A stretch of DNA of 64,000 nt from Persicimonas caeni (GTDB taxonomy: Bacteria > Myxococcota_A > Bradymonadia > Bradymonadales > Bradymonadaceae): the NCBI RefSeq assembly GCF_006517175.1, contig NZ_CP041186.1:7405074-7469073 (forward strand), read 5' to 3'. Positions 44,911 to 54,806 of the stretch are shown here, one piece after another. The position numbers and the translations under genes were made by a program. Below the pieces are notes generated by a model that was not told the origin of the DNA, did not search any database, and saw only the letters and a list, made by a program, of their open reading frames with translations. The stretch's first letter is position 1. Every line of letters starts with the position of its first letter.

Positions 44911-47055
44911 ATGACCTCGAAGAAGCTCCGGAAATATCTGGCGTATTACCAGAAGACCTTGCGTGAAGAGCCCGACAACATCGAGGCTCGGCTGCGCTTG
45001 GCCGCCATTTTCCGGGATATGGGCCGCGAGGCCCACGCCGTCGAGGAGTACGTCACCGCCTCGAAGTTGCTGGCCCGCGAGGGCTTGCCGCTCGAGGCGA
45101 TCGCGGCGTGCAAGGCCGTGCTCGAGATGGAGCCCCAGCACACCGAGACGCAGCTCTTCTTGGCGCGCCTCTTCGCCCGCGTGCCCGACGCCGCCGGCGG
45201 CACGGCGCGCATTGCGCGTCCCGTCGAGCCCGAACCGGCCCCTCCCCGCATCGGCGGCGGGGACGCAGTCGATGCCAAGGCCCCGAAGTCGAGCAAGCGT
45301 GCAGCGCAGCCGATTACCCTCAGCAAGCCCAAGCAAACCAGGCCCCCCGAGAAGTCTCCGCACGAGGTCGAAACCGCCGTGTCGAACTCGGGCCTGGTGG
45401 AGCTTCCCGACGAAGAGCCGACCGCCGTGTCGAATTCCGGCCTGGTGGAGCTTCCCGACGAAGAACCCACGGCGGTGTCGAACTCCGGGTTGATCGACGG
45501 GCTCGCCGAGGCAGAAAAGGACGACGAGCCGCTCGAGAAGACGCGTCAGGCCGGGGCGACTGACCTTCCCGACCTCGATGAGCTTCGGGTGACCGAGGAG
45601 CGCGAGGAGACCCAGCAGTTGGGCACCGTGAGCCGACGCGAGAACAACGCCTCCCCCTATGAGGACGCGCGCAGCACCGTCGAGATGGAGGCCGCCGACC
45701 GCGAGAGCGTCCTGCGGGCGATGGCCGGGCCGCGCAACAATCAGACCGAGCTTCGCACCACCATCGACGTCGACGAGGGCGATATCGTCGCCGAAGAGAT
45801 CTTGGCGCCGCCGGCCCCCGCGCGATCCGACTCCGAGGACACCGATCGGGACCGACGCCAGACCTCACCGCTGGGGACCGATATGCCGCGTCGCGCCGAG
45901 CGCGTCGAGACGGAGTACGGGCTGCCCAGCGTCCACAAGGGTGACGGCCAGCGAGCAAGTATCCAGCAAGATGGGCCGATCACCACCGAAATCGAAGGCG
46001 CCGACGACGACGCCTGGCAAGAGACCTTCGAGGTGGGCGTCTTCGACATGGAGAGCCTGCGCCTCGACCGCGAGTCGACCGGCGACTGGGACGACCTCTC
46101 TTTTCTCGACGAGCTCGACGAGCCCGATACCTCCGAGGTCGCCGCGGCGATGAGCTCGACTGGCGAGTCGTCGTTGCTCAGCGTGAATCGCTCGGATTTG
46201 CCCGAAATCCCGCTCTTCAGCCAGCTCGAGCCGTCGCTCTTCATGCAGCTGTTGCACTATATGGAACTCAAAGAGGTCTCGGCCGGCGAGCGGCTCGTCG
46301 GACCCGGGCGCACCGAGCGCAGCCTCTTCGTGATCGTGCGCGGCACCGTCGTGGTCACCCGCCAGCTCGACGACGGCTCGACGGTCGAACTCGCCAAGAT
46401 GGGCGAGGGCGAATTCTTCGGCGAATTTGCGCTGCTCACCGGGCGAAGCCACGGCTCGGCCACCGTCAGCGCGCACACAGACATGGCGCTGCTCGAGGTT
46501 CGCCAGGATGTGCTCGACCTCATCGCCGAGGACCACCCCGAAATCTGGGACGTGCTCTGGGATTTCTACTACGCGCGCATGCTCAACAACCTGCTCGCCT
46601 CGAGCACCATCTTCCGCAGCCTGACCGACGAGCAGCGACGCGCGTTGGCCGAAAAGTTCAGCCTCGAAGAAGTCCCCGCCGACGAACTGCTCTTGGGGCA
46701 GGGCGACCACGACGACGACCTGTATCTGATCTGTAACGGAGAGGTGCGCGTCGAGCGCAACGCCGGGGCCGGGTTGGCTCAGGAGATCGACACGCTTCGC
46801 GAAGGTGAGTTTGTGGGGCTGATCTCGAGCGCCGAGGAAGAGCCGGTCGTCGCCAACCTACGTGCGACGTGCGACACGACCCTGCTCGTGCTGCCGGGCG
46901 CCGAATTCCGGCGCGTCATGCAGGAAAACCCGCTCATCGAGCGCCAGGTGCGCCAGGTCGTGCGCGAGAGAAAGGCGATCGCCGGACGCTACACGAGCGG
47001 GGTCACCAGCTACGCCGAGCTCGGCATCGCGCCTCACGCAGACTCGGCGGACTGA
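44911..47055 (+). CDS. TPR protein with two cyclic-nucleotide-binding domains
   Basis: 714 residues. An N-terminal TPR pair (about 10-85: LAYYQKTLREEPDNIEARLRL, HAVEEYVTASKLLAREG) is followed by a long acidic, probably unstructured linker. The linker contains a 16-residue tandem repeat TAVSNSGLVELPDEEP (2.5 copies, about 155-195). Two cNMP-binding domains follow, at about 430-545 (GEGEFFGEFALLTGRSHGSATV) and 560-690 (degenerate, GEFVGLISSAEEEPVVAN). The first keeps the phosphate-binding cassette GEFALL but the Arg-Thr/Ser-Ala is RSHGSA; the second has lost it. It probably transmits a cAMP-like or ligand-free signal to a partner through the TPRs. No DNA-binding or output domain. Confidence 0.8.
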   Translation: MTSKKLRKYLAYYQKTLREEPDNIEARLRLAAIFRDMGREAHAVEEYVTASKLLAREGLPLEAIAACKAVLEMEPQHTETQLFLARLFARVPDAAGGTARIARPVEPEPAPPRIGGGDAVDAKAPKSSKRAAQPITLSKPKQTRPPEKSPHEVETAVSNSGLVELPDEEPTAVSNSGLVELPDEEPTAVSNSGLIDGLAEAEKDDEPLEKTRQAGATDLPDLDELRVTEEREETQQLGTVSRRENNASPYEDARSTVEMEAADRESVLRAMAGPRNNQTELRTTIDVDEGDIVAEEILAPPAPARSDSEDTDRDRRQTSPLGTDMPRRAERVETEYGLPSVHKGDGQRASIQQDGPITTEIEGADDDAWQETFEVGVFDMESLRLDRESTGDWDDLSFLDELDEPDTSEVAAAMSSTGESSLLSVNRSDLPEIPLFSQLEPSLFMQLLHYMELKEVSAGERLVGPGRTERSLFVIVRGTVVVTRQLDDGSTVELAKMGEGEFFGEFALLTGRSHGSATVSAHTDMALLEVRQDVLDLIAEDHPEIWDVLWDFYYARMLNNLLASSTIFRSLTDEQRRALAEKFSLEEVPADELLLGQGDHDDDLYLICNGEVRVERNAGAGLAQEIDTLREGEFVGLISSAEEEPVVANLRATCDTTLLVLPGAEFRRVMQENPLIERQVRQVVRERKAIAGRYTSGVTSYAELGIAPHADSAD

Positions 47056-47867
47056 GCCGCCTGTGCTCTCGATAATCCCGAATAAAACATGACCGCGCCG
47101 TAGGTGGCGAAGTGGACGTCCTCGAAGGGCGCCTCTTCGAGCTCGCGCGCCAGGAATTCGGCCGTGCGCAGCAGCGGATAGACGCCGTAGCGCTCGTAGC
47201 GGTCGAGGAGCGTGTCGGCCACGCCCTCCTGGCCGCGCACGAGCGCCGAGCCGGCCAAAAAGCCGTCGTCGGTCATGCAGCGGGCGAACTCGCGCAGCGT
47301 GGCCACGCGATTCTCGAAGGTGTGGATGCCGTTGAGGCTGTGCACGCTGTCGACGACCCCGTCGCGAAGCGGCAGGTGCTGGAAGCTCGCCCGGATGAGC
47401 AGCACGTTGTGGTCGGTGTCCTCGAAGCGGCGGGCCGCCTTGCGGAGCATCTTCCACGACTGGTCGATCCCGATGACCGTCAGGTCGTGGTACGGGGCGA
47501 GGACCCGCTCGAGAGGCGCGCCTGTGCCCACCGGGGCGGCCAAGAGCACGCCGCCGTTGGCGCGACCGACCGCCTGGTTGGCCATGTCGACATAGCGCAG
47601 CGGGCTGCAGCGCCACACGCCCAGGCTCATCAGCGGCAACACCGCGTCGTAGACGCCGGCGATGAGGTTGAAGAGCGTCTCGGTGCGGTAGTTACCCGGG
47701 GCGGGCATCTTCTCGGGCGGCGTCATGTCGACGATGCCGTCGACGACCGGAAATCGCGCGTCGCACCCTACGCAGACGAGCGCCGGGCGGCGGTCGCTGC
47801 CGATTTGGAGGTGCGGGTCCCCGCACGAGGGGCATTGCAGAAGCTCGAGTACAGACTTGGAGAGCAT
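47034..47867 (-). CDS. class I SAM-dependent methyltransferase with Trm112-like zinc domain
   Basis: 277 residues; ATG 47867 is chosen because GAGGAC precedes it. The N-terminal 50 residues form a Trm112-like zinc finger (LLQCPSCGD ... LVCVGCDARFPVVDGI). The methyltransferase core follows, with the altered SAM motif VLLAAPVGTGAP, TVIGIDQSWKML and ASFQHLPLRDGVVDSVHSL. It looks like a UbiE/Methyltransf_11 type acting on a small molecule or lipid. The last 22 bp overlap the convergent cNMP-domain gene; the start is coupled to the stop of the upstream TPR gene. Confidence 0.8.
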   Translation of the reverse strand: MLSKSVLELLQCPSCGDPHLQIGSDRRPALVCVGCDARFPVVDGIVDMTPPEKMPAPGNYRTETLFNLIAGVYDAVLPLMSLGVWRCSPLRYVDMANQAVGRANGGVLLAAPVGTGAPLERVLAPYHDLTVIGIDQSWKMLRKAARRFEDTDHNVLLIRASFQHLPLRDGVVDSVHSLNGIHTFENRVATLREFARCMTDDGFLAGSALVRGQEGVADTLLDRYERYGVYPLLRTAEFLARELEEAPFEDVHFATYGAVMFYSGLSRAQAAQSAESA

Positions 47868-47871
47868 TCGT

Positions 47872-50800
47872 TCAGTCCTCACAGTGCTCGGTGTGCAGTC
47901 GCCCGATGCGCTCGAGCTTGTCGGTGGAATCCCACTGCTCGTAAATCGCGCGCAGGGAGCCGAGCGCGTCGCAATTGAACGGCTCGAACTCGACGACCTT
48001 CTCGAAGGCGTCGGCCGCGGCGTCGCGGTCGGGGCGGCGCTGCTTCAGATAGTAGGCGCCTCGGGCTGCGTTGAGCGGGGGGAAGTCTGCGTCGCCGCGC
48101 TTGGCGCCGCGGTACAGATAACGCCCCACGAATCGATGCCTGAAGCCATACCTGTCGGCCCACGCCAGCGCAAGTTGTGTGTACGCCTGCGAGGAGCGCC
48201 AGGGAGGGGCAATCGCGTCGTCGAGCTTGCTCAGCGCCAGGCCGAAGTTCTCGCGCGCGTCGCCGAAGCGGCCCTGACGGCGGCGGGCCTCGCCGTAGAT
48301 GATCCAGGCCACAGGCTCGAACTCGAGGTCGGTGGTGTAGTCGCGAACGATGTCGACGGCCCGCTCGTGCTCGCCCAGTCGGGTGAGCGTGTGGGCATAG
48401 AAGAGGGCGGCGCGGGCGTCGTCCGGCGCCTTCTCGTGGGCGCGCTGGAAATAGCCGAGCGCCGAGGTGTAGCGGCCGCGCGCGAACGCCAAGCGCCCCT
48501 CGACGCGAAGGTGCAGCGGGGACTTGGCCGCCTGGGTGCCCGCCCAGCGGTTGATCGCCTTCTCGGCGCGCTCGACTTCGAAGCGCTCGAGGTGCGCGAG
48601 CGCCTTCCATTGGCTGATGCGCGGGTCGTCGGGAAAGCGGTCGGCGATGTCGCCGAGCATCTCGAGCACCGCGTCGGCACGGCCGCGGCGAAGCTCCAGG
48701 TCGGCCATCGTGAGTAACCCCGGCAGGTACGTGCCGTTGAGTCGGCGGCCCTTGCCGCAGTTGATGGACGCGTTGCTCGCGTCGCCGGCGAGCATCTGCT
48801 GGCGACACAAGTCAAATAGGAGCACGGCCTCGTTGCCGCCGTGCTCTTTGGCCCGCTCGAGCAGCTTACCGGCGCGCTGCAACAGTTTGTCGCGCGCCGA
48901 GCGCGAGTCGGTCACGCCTGCCACATGCATGGCGGCGAGGGCGCCGGCGCGCAGCACGTGCGGGTCGAGCGGGTATTTGCCCAAGAGGTTGTCGAGCCCG
49001 TCGCCAATCTCGTCGCGCTCCTCGCGCGAGCCGAGCTCCTCGGAGAGCAGGTGGTAGGCGCGCGCCGGAGCGAACTCGTCGCTCATCTGCGTGGCGGCCG
49101 CAAACGCTTCCGACGCCTCGTCGAGGCGGTCGAGGTCGACGAGCGCCATCCCTTCGAGCCAACGCGCCCGAGCGCTCACCAGCTCCTCGTCGTCGAGCTC
49201 GGCGAGCGCCGACTCCGGGCGGCCGGTCAACCGGAGAAGCTCGGCGCGACGCAGCGCCAGATCGGGCGACTGCGCGCCCTGCGACGCCGCGTCTTCGATA
49301 AGCTCGAGCGCCTTGTCCAGACGTCCGTCGTCTCGGTACAGCTCGATGAGCGGCGTGTAGACCTCGCTGCGCTGCGGCACGGCCTTCAGCGCCTTGCGGT
49401 ACTGCTCCTCGGCGCGGGCCGGCGAGTCGTCGTCGAGGTACAGGTCGCCCATCGCGATATGCGCGCGGGCCTTCTGCAGCGGCGAGGCGGCGTCGGCCAT
49501 CGCGCCGAGCGTCTCGTCGAGCAGCGACTTCGCCGCCTTGCCGTCGCCCGCGGCGCGCAGCGTATAACTGCGTTGGATGCGCGCCGAGATGTGCTGCGGG
49601 CTGAGCGACTCGATGATGTGGCGGAAGCGTCCGTCGGCAGCGTCCCTCTTCTGCCGACGCTCCACCAGACCCATGACGTAGTGCTGGTGGACGGTCGGCT
49701 CGTCGAGCTCACTCAGCACGTGCGCCGCCATCGCGGCCGACTGCACATTGCCCGCGTCGAGGTGTGCGCGGACCATCGCAGTCGCTGCGGGCGCGAGCCC
49801 CGGGAAATTCTTTCGGGTCGCCGACAGCGCTTCGATGGCGTCGTCGGCGCGGCCGGTGCTCAGTAGACGGTAGGCGCGGGCGACTTGCAACCGCGGGTCG
49901 CCCGATAGGGCCTCTTCGGCACGCTCGATGGTCTTCTGCGAACCGTGTGTGTCGAGATGCTCGTAGCGGTACTCGATCATCGCCTCGAGGGCGGCCAGCT
50001 CGATGAGCGCGTCGTCGCGCGCCGTCTGGGCCGCGCCCATCAACCCGACGTCGGCGAGAAGCCCGTCCGCCGCAGCGCCCAAAAAGCTGTGCGCCGAGGT
50101 GGCTTTCTCGAGCGCCGCTTCGGCCTGCAGATAGTCGGCGTAGGTGTCGGTGGACGACGCCTGTCGATACGTCGCCACATGTTGTTCGACCGCACTCGCC
50201 GCCGAGCTCGACGCCGCGAAGACGACGCCGCCTAAGGCGAGGCCGGCTGTGAGCAGGACGCCCGGGACGATGAACTTGAGCTTGGAGGTCGCCGAGCCTT
50301 GGCCGGCGCCTGCCTGCGTGGTGTGTCGTGGCGACGGTGCCTGTTTCGACGTCGGCTGGCGCTGCTGTGACGGGTCGACGGCACGGTTGCGTGCAGTCGG
50401 TCGGTGCCTGGCGTCTTGTTGGCTCCGAAATTGAGGTTCGCCTGCAGCCTGGTGTCCGCCTCGAACCGAGGGCGGAAGAGGGCGCTTTTCCGATCTCGGT
50501 TGGTCCTGCGAAGGCGACTGGGGTGAAGGCGACTGGGGCGAAGCCTGCTTTGACGGTTTCGGCTTCGGTAAGCTCGGCTTCGGCAGACTCGGCTTGTTTG
50601 CCGGCTGCTCGCCTCGGTTCCCGTCGCGCCTCGCCCGCGGCTTGTGGACTTGGGTGGGCGGCTCCTCGGGGAATTCGGGCGCTGGCTCCGGCTCCGGCGT
50701 CGACGGCGCGGGGAGCTTCATGCCGAGCATCTCGGTCCGCTCGTCGGCGAAGTCGTCCTCGGCCAAATCCTCTTCAGTCGATAGGCGCGGGCTTTCGTGG

Positions 50801-51768
50801 AGGCGCGGCGTGCGTTCACGTAGCGGCTCGACCTGCTCGGTCTGATCGCCGCTGCCGCCCGACCGAAGTCTGTCGAGGTCGAGGGCGGCGGTGGCGTCCG
50901 CCGGGCCGGCCATCTGCTCGGCGGGCGAATCGAGCCCCCACTGCGACGCGACGAGTTCGTCCTCGCGGTGCACGTGGGAGCTGGTCGTGTCCGGGTCGGC
51001 GGGCGCGCTCTCGTCGACGGGCACGCCCAGATCCAACAACAGGTCGTCGAAAGAGCGGTCGGCCGGGTCGTCGTCGTAGGTATCGACGAGCGTATCGAAG
51101 ATGCTCGGCGTGCCGGGCCCCTGCAGCTCGGCTGCGCCCGCGGCGAGTTCGAAGGACGACAGATTCGAGAACGAGCCGTCCTCGAAGACCGACGAACCGC
51201 TCGGATCGTCGGGAAGCTGCGGGGTAGGCCCGCTCGCCGACACATTCGGCTGCGTCGTATCGTCTTGGACCTCACCAAACGGGTCGGTCTCACGCTCGAG
51301 CGGCGGCATCGGCCCGGTCGCGTCGCCGATCGGCTGGGTCGGATCGTTCTGAGTCGGATCGTCTGGGGTGTCGGGAAGTTGCTGCTCGAGCTTGAAAAGC
51401 CGCAGCTTCGATGCGCCGAGGCGCTCGGCCTTGGCCAGCGTCTGCCTCGCCTGCGCGTGCCGACCGGCCTTGAGCTGCGCTTCGGCCAACAACAACACCG
51501 ACGGCACGTCGTTGGGCTGCTCGGCGAGCAGCTGGCCGAGCAGGCGGGCGCTCTCTTCGAAGTTGCCGTGCTTTTGGTGCAGCGCAGCCAGACTCTTTCG
51601 CAGGTGGGTACTCGGATGGCGCTCACAAGCAGCCGCGAGAAGCGCACACGCGCGGTCGGCGTCGCCCTGGATCTCCAGGTTGCGCGCCGTCGTCAGCACC
51701 TGCATTTCTGTGGCGGGCAGCGAGTCGAGCAGATGGTCGTACTCGGCGCCCAGCTTGGAAGGCTGCAT
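47872..51768 (-). CDS. very large TPR-repeat membrane protein
   Basis: About 1298 residues from the ATG at 51768; no good ribosome-binding site is visible, so the start is uncertain. Residues about 10-120 are TPRs. A long Asp/Pro/Ser-rich disordered region follows (120-530), holding basic KPSLPKPSLPKPKPSKQ stretches. One TM helix comes next (FIVPGVLLTAGLALGGVVFA), then roughly twenty TPR units (RARAHIAMGDLYLDDDSPARA-type) to the end. It would place a cytoplasmic TPR plus linker on one side and a periplasmic TPR solenoid on the other, a large scaffold. It is followed by the methyltransferase with 4-bp-scale coupling. Confidence 0.75.
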   Translation of the reverse strand: MQPSKLGAEYDHLLDSLPATEMQVLTTARNLEIQGDADRACALLAAACERHPSTHLRKSLAALHQKHGNFEESARLLGQLLAEQPNDVPSVLLLAEAQLKAGRHAQARQTLAKAERLGASKLRLFKLEQQLPDTPDDPTQNDPTQPIGDATGPMPPLERETDPFGEVQDDTTQPNVSASGPTPQLPDDPSGSSVFEDGSFSNLSSFELAAGAAELQGPGTPSIFDTLVDTYDDDPADRSFDDLLLDLGVPVDESAPADPDTTSSHVHREDELVASQWGLDSPAEQMAGPADATAALDLDRLRSGGSGDQTEQVEPLRERTPRLHESPRLSTEEDLAEDDFADERTEMLGMKLPAPSTPEPEPAPEFPEEPPTQVHKPRARRDGNRGEQPANKPSLPKPSLPKPKPSKQASPQSPSPQSPSQDQPRSEKRPLPPSVRGGHQAAGEPQFRSQQDARHRPTARNRAVDPSQQRQPTSKQAPSPRHTTQAGAGQGSATSKLKFIVPGVLLTAGLALGGVVFAASSSAASAVEQHVATYRQASSTDTYADYLQAEAALEKATSAHSFLGAAADGLLADVGLMGAAQTARDDALIELAALEAMIEYRYEHLDTHGSQKTIERAEEALSGDPRLQVARAYRLLSTGRADDAIEALSATRKNFPGLAPAATAMVRAHLDAGNVQSAAMAAHVLSELDEPTVHQHYVMGLVERRQKRDAADGRFRHIIESLSPQHISARIQRSYTLRAAGDGKAAKSLLDETLGAMADAASPLQKARAHIAMGDLYLDDDSPARAEEQYRKALKAVPQRSEVYTPLIELYRDDGRLDKALELIEDAASQGAQSPDLALRRAELLRLTGRPESALAELDDEELVSARARWLEGMALVDLDRLDEASEAFAAATQMSDEFAPARAYHLLSEELGSREERDEIGDGLDNLLGKYPLDPHVLRAGALAAMHVAGVTDSRSARDKLLQRAGKLLERAKEHGGNEAVLLFDLCRQQMLAGDASNASINCGKGRRLNGTYLPGLLTMADLELRRGRADAVLEMLGDIADRFPDDPRISQWKALAHLERFEVERAEKAINRWAGTQAAKSPLHLRVEGRLAFARGRYTSALGYFQRAHEKAPDDARAALFYAHTLTRLGEHERAVDIVRDYTTDLEFEPVAWIIYGEARRRQGRFGDARENFGLALSKLDDAIAPPWRSSQAYTQLALAWADRYGFRHRFVGRYLYRGAKRGDADFPPLNAARGAYYLKQRRPDRDAAADAFEKVVEFEPFNCDALGSLRAIYEQWDSTDKLERIGRLHTEHCED

Positions 51769-51978
51769 AGACCGGGGGGAGGTGGTGAGACTATCCCTTG
51801 CGACACTGTTATCGTCCACGGGCAAAGTAGCACATTGGTGGGGTGGGTGCCACCAGCGGCGTGGAGCCTGCGAGACTCGAGTCGTGGGGATTTTTTGACG
51901 GGCAGCGATGCTGCGGTAGAGTCTGCGTATCGAGTCGCGCATGGACTGCGCATGCTGAAAGTCTCCAAGGAGGAGCCG

Positions 51979-52644
51979 ATGCCTATCTCAAGAACTCACC
52001 GAATCATCCTCGCCCTGTTGGCCGCCGGAACCGTCGGACTCACTGCCTGCGGCGAACCTGTCGAGCCGCTGGGCGACGGAAGCCTGGCGTTGAGCTGGCA
52101 GGTCAGCCCGCATGGCTGCCAAGAGGCGGGCGTCGACACGATCAGCGTCCGGCTCGAAAACGCCCACCGAAGCTTCGCCGAGAACTACGCGTGCACCGAG
52201 GACGAAGTCATCGTCGAGGGGATCGCCTCGGCGAACTACGAGCTGACGCTTGTGGGCCTCGACGCCGCCGACCGCGAGACGTTCATCTCCGAGCCGCGCG
52301 TGGTGACCATCGGCGCCGAGAAGCTCAACGAGACCTCGATGGTGCGCCTGACCGCCAAGCCGGCCACCGCCGAAGTCGCCTGGCGCTTCGAAAACGGCCG
52401 CGTCTGCGGCGCTAACGGCGTCTCGCGCATCGAGGTCGCCGTCTACGACCACGCCTTCTACGAGATCAAGCGCCAGCGCTTCTCCTGCGACGCCGGCGTC
52501 GGCCTCGTCGCCGGCATCATCGCCGGCGACTACATCGTCGAAGCAGTCGCCGAGGGCGACGACGCCACCTGGCGCGGGGTGTCCGAGACGACGCTCAAGC
52601 GTGGTGACCACGCGCTGGTCGACGTGGAGCTCGGGCGCGACTGA
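51979..52644 (+). CDS. hypothetical lipoprotein with two similar domains
   Basis: 221 residues from ATG 51979, which has AAGGAGGAG upstream. The lipobox is VGLTAC. The mature protein is two immunoglobulin-like halves: LALSWQVSPHGCQEAGVDTI and VAWRFENGRVCGANGVSRI start matching segments, each with CxxxG and a later Cys (ENYACTEDE, QRFSCDAGV), so two disulfides are likely. Similar domains occur in myxobacterial outer-membrane lipoproteins of unknown role. It is divergent from the large TPR gene. Confidence 0.65.
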   Translation: MPISRTHRIILALLAAGTVGLTACGEPVEPLGDGSLALSWQVSPHGCQEAGVDTISVRLENAHRSFAENYACTEDEVIVEGIASANYELTLVGLDAADRETFISEPRVVTIGAEKLNETSMVRLTAKPATAEVAWRFENGRVCGANGVSRIEVAVYDHAFYEIKRQRFSCDAGVGLVAGIIAGDYIVEAVAEGDDATWRGVSETTLKRGDHALVDVELGRD

Positions 52645-52649
52645 GCTTT

Positions 52650-53636
52650 TCACGCCACGCGCAACACCGTCTTTCCAGCAGCGCCGCCACTCTCCACCGC
52701 CTCATGCGCCTGCGCCGCCCGGTCGAGCGGGTACACCGACTCGACGACCGGGCGCACCGCGCCCGCTTCGATGAGGCGAGCGACCTTCGCAAGCTCCTCA
52801 CCCGACGGTGTCACCCACACATGCTCGAGGCGCTTTTCGCGCCCGAAGAGCTTGGCCGCGGGCCGCACCAGCGGAAACGCAAAGCTCGACAGCGTCGCCA
52901 CGTTCTGCACGTACACCCCCGCGGGCCCCAACACCCCACAACACTCGCCGAATGACCGATTGGAGACGACGTCGTAGACCACGTCGTACTGCCTCGACTC
53001 CTCGCAAAAGTCGGTCTCCCGGTAATCGATGACCCGATCCGCCCCGAGCCCCTCGACGAGTTCGACGTTCCGGGCGCTGCACACCGCGGTGACATGGGCG
53101 CCGAGCGCCTTGGCGATCTGCACCGCAAAGCTGCCCACACCTCCCGAAGCCCCGTTGATCAAAATACGCTGCCCCTCCCGAAGCTTCGCACGGTCGACGA
53201 GCGCCTGATGCGCCGTCAGCGCCGCCAACGGAACCGCCGCCGCCTCGACGTGCGACAGGTTCTGCGGTTTGCGGCACAAGGTGTCGGCCCGCGTGACCGC
53301 GTACTCCGCATAACTCCCGCTCATCGCAAACCCGTTGCACGCGCGCCTGGCGTTGGCGTCGAGCATGCAGAAGACCTCGTCCCCGGGCGCAAACCCCTCG
53401 ACGTCGGCCCCCACCTTGACGACCCTCCCGGAGACGTCGTTCCCGAGCACCAGCGGAAACCTACGCCGCAACATCAAGCGCAGCTCACCGCTGCGCGTCT
53501 TGCAATCGAGCGGATTGACCGACGCCGCCTCCACCGCAATGACCACCTGATTGGCCGCGCATTGCGGCCGTGGCGCGTCTTGGACATATTCGAGGACGTT
53601 CGGGGCTCCGTAGCCCCGCATGACAACTGCTTTCAT
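52650..53636 (-). CDS. NADPH-dependent quinone oxidoreductase-like protein (MDR, zinc-free)
   Basis: 328 residues from ATG 53636 (CGGGAAG upstream). Medium-chain reductase with a GroES-like N-domain (VEAASVNPLDCKTRSGEL, FPLVLGNDVSGRV) and nucleotide motif INGASGGVGSFAVQIAKALG. The structural and catalytic zinc ligands of alcohol dehydrogenases are absent, as in quinone reductase and zeta-crystallin types. It probably reduces enones or quinones with NADPH. It ends 5 bp from the convergent lipoprotein gene. Confidence 0.85.
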   Translation of the reverse strand: MKAVVMRGYGAPNVLEYVQDAPRPQCAANQVVIAVEAASVNPLDCKTRSGELRLMLRRRFPLVLGNDVSGRVVKVGADVEGFAPGDEVFCMLDANARRACNGFAMSGSYAEYAVTRADTLCRKPQNLSHVEAAAVPLAALTAHQALVDRAKLREGQRILINGASGGVGSFAVQIAKALGAHVTAVCSARNVELVEGLGADRVIDYRETDFCEESRQYDVVYDVVSNRSFGECCGVLGPAGVYVQNVATLSSFAFPLVRPAAKLFGREKRLEHVWVTPSGEELAKVARLIEAGAVRPVVESVYPLDRAAQAHEAVESGGAAGKTVLRVA

Positions 53637-53794
53637 GGTATGACTTCCCGTAAGCATTCGTGTTCGGCCACCTCGCGCACAGCGCGTCAGGCGGCACCAT
53701 TGGGCGAACCGTGTGGGATAAACGCCGGCAAGAATGCGTCAAGTCGGAAGGGTGGGAAAGTCGCGCGCTCTGATTGAGTCACTCTTCGGCTAGC

Positions 53795-53913
53795 GCGGAG
53801 CGGGGGCTTGCCCCCTTGCTGGGCTAAACAGGACGTAGCCCTCGCCGGTGCAGCCCTTTATGCGGTTTAACCGTGCAAGGCTCGCCTTGGGGTTAGGCGT
53901 GTGAATCCTGAAC
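53795..53913. repeat. left copy of array-flanking repeat
   Basis: GCGGAGCGGGGGCTTGCCCC, GTAGCCCTCGCCGGTGCAG, AAGGCTCGCCTTGGGGTTAG and TCCTGAAC occur in the same order as at 61824-61912, with a few small inserts. Between this and the ubiE fragment (53914-54374) lies about 460 bp of non-coding, GC-rich sequence with GCGCCGCGCCCCG also found near 61789. Confidence 0.65.
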
Positions 53914-54374
53914 TCGGCTCATTTTGGAGCGCCGCGATTTGGCGAAATCGGTTGTCACGAATAGCCGACGCACCACGTCGGACAATGCAACGCAAACGCC
54001 GATTGCCGATCAACACCCCGGGGCAAGCCCGCGGGGCTGCACGGGCGCCCCAAACAACGGGGCGGGCTCCGCGGGCAGCAAGCAGCCGCTCCGCGGTCGT
54101 GCTAGAGCCGGTCCAAGCGAGCGCGCGCCGCGCCCCGGCCATTGTTGTTCGTTTGAGCTGAGGCGGAGCCGCGACCGCGCCCGCGCCCGCGACCCCGCCC
54201 CGTAGTTTAACCTGCATGGCCTCCGCAGCGCGTATCTCGCTCCGGTCGAGCGCATGCGGCCAACTCGAACCGACGGGCATAATGACCTCATTGCTGTCGA
54301 ACGGCGGGGCGCGGTCGCGGGCGGGGGCGCGGTCGCGGGTTGAGGCGCCCGCCGCGCTGAGCGCACGCATCATT

Positions 54375-54494
54375 GCTCCGGGTCGCCCCTTCGTCGTCCC
54401 CACATAAATCCAGTTCACCCCGAACATCGCCGGCCTCGCCTCGATATTGGCGAAGCGGCCGGTCGACGCCATTATGCCGATGAACTCGTCGCCG
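54375..54494 (-). pseudogene. duplicated 3' end of ubiE
   Basis: Aligns without indels to 61928-62047, about 110 of 120 bases equal by eye. It holds the last 35-40 codons of ubiE (TGRFANIEARPAMFGVNWIY) in the same orientation, then runs out of frame into unrelated DNA. It is not a gene but the second copy of a target duplication. Confidence 0.85.
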
Positions 54495-54592
54495 CAGGAG
54501 CGGCTGGGACGGCCGGCGCGTCTTCCGCAGTTCCGCAGCGCGACCCCCGCCGAGGGCAACAGTCGTCGTCCTACGGACGACTCCCTCGCCCC

Positions 54593-54754
54593 CGGCTACA
54601 AATTCTGTATCACCCACGAGGGGTTTGAGGCTGTAGGCCCAGCAACGACCACCGGCTCGGCCAGTCGAGTGCATCCTGCAGTTGGCAACAGCCTGGGAAT
54701 CCCTGCAATGACTACAAGCTCGAACCCCTTGGGGTGATACGGAACGTGTAGCTG
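54593..54754. repeat. 162-bp imperfect palindrome, copy 1
   Basis: The ends CGGCTACAAATTCTGTATC and, inverted, CAGCTACACGTTCCGTATC enclose further pairing (ACCCACGAGGGGTTTGAGG with CTCGAACCCCTTGGGGT). Length and order equal the copy at 61535-61696. Just upstream (54537-54592) is the GACCCCCGCCGAGGGCAAC leader also present before copy 3, and before that a scrap of RHS core (GGCCGGCGCGT). Confidence 0.7.
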
Positions 54755-54806
54755 CGGGCGAGTGAGGCGACCACCGGAAGCCGAACGTTGCCCGTAGCGG
54801 CGGTCG

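Noticed and set aside
53867-54559. 230-codon minus-strand frame including a ubiE-like end
   Set aside because: Only the duplicated 3' end of ubiE is meaningful; the rest is low-complexity Arg/Ala and has no methyltransferase core.
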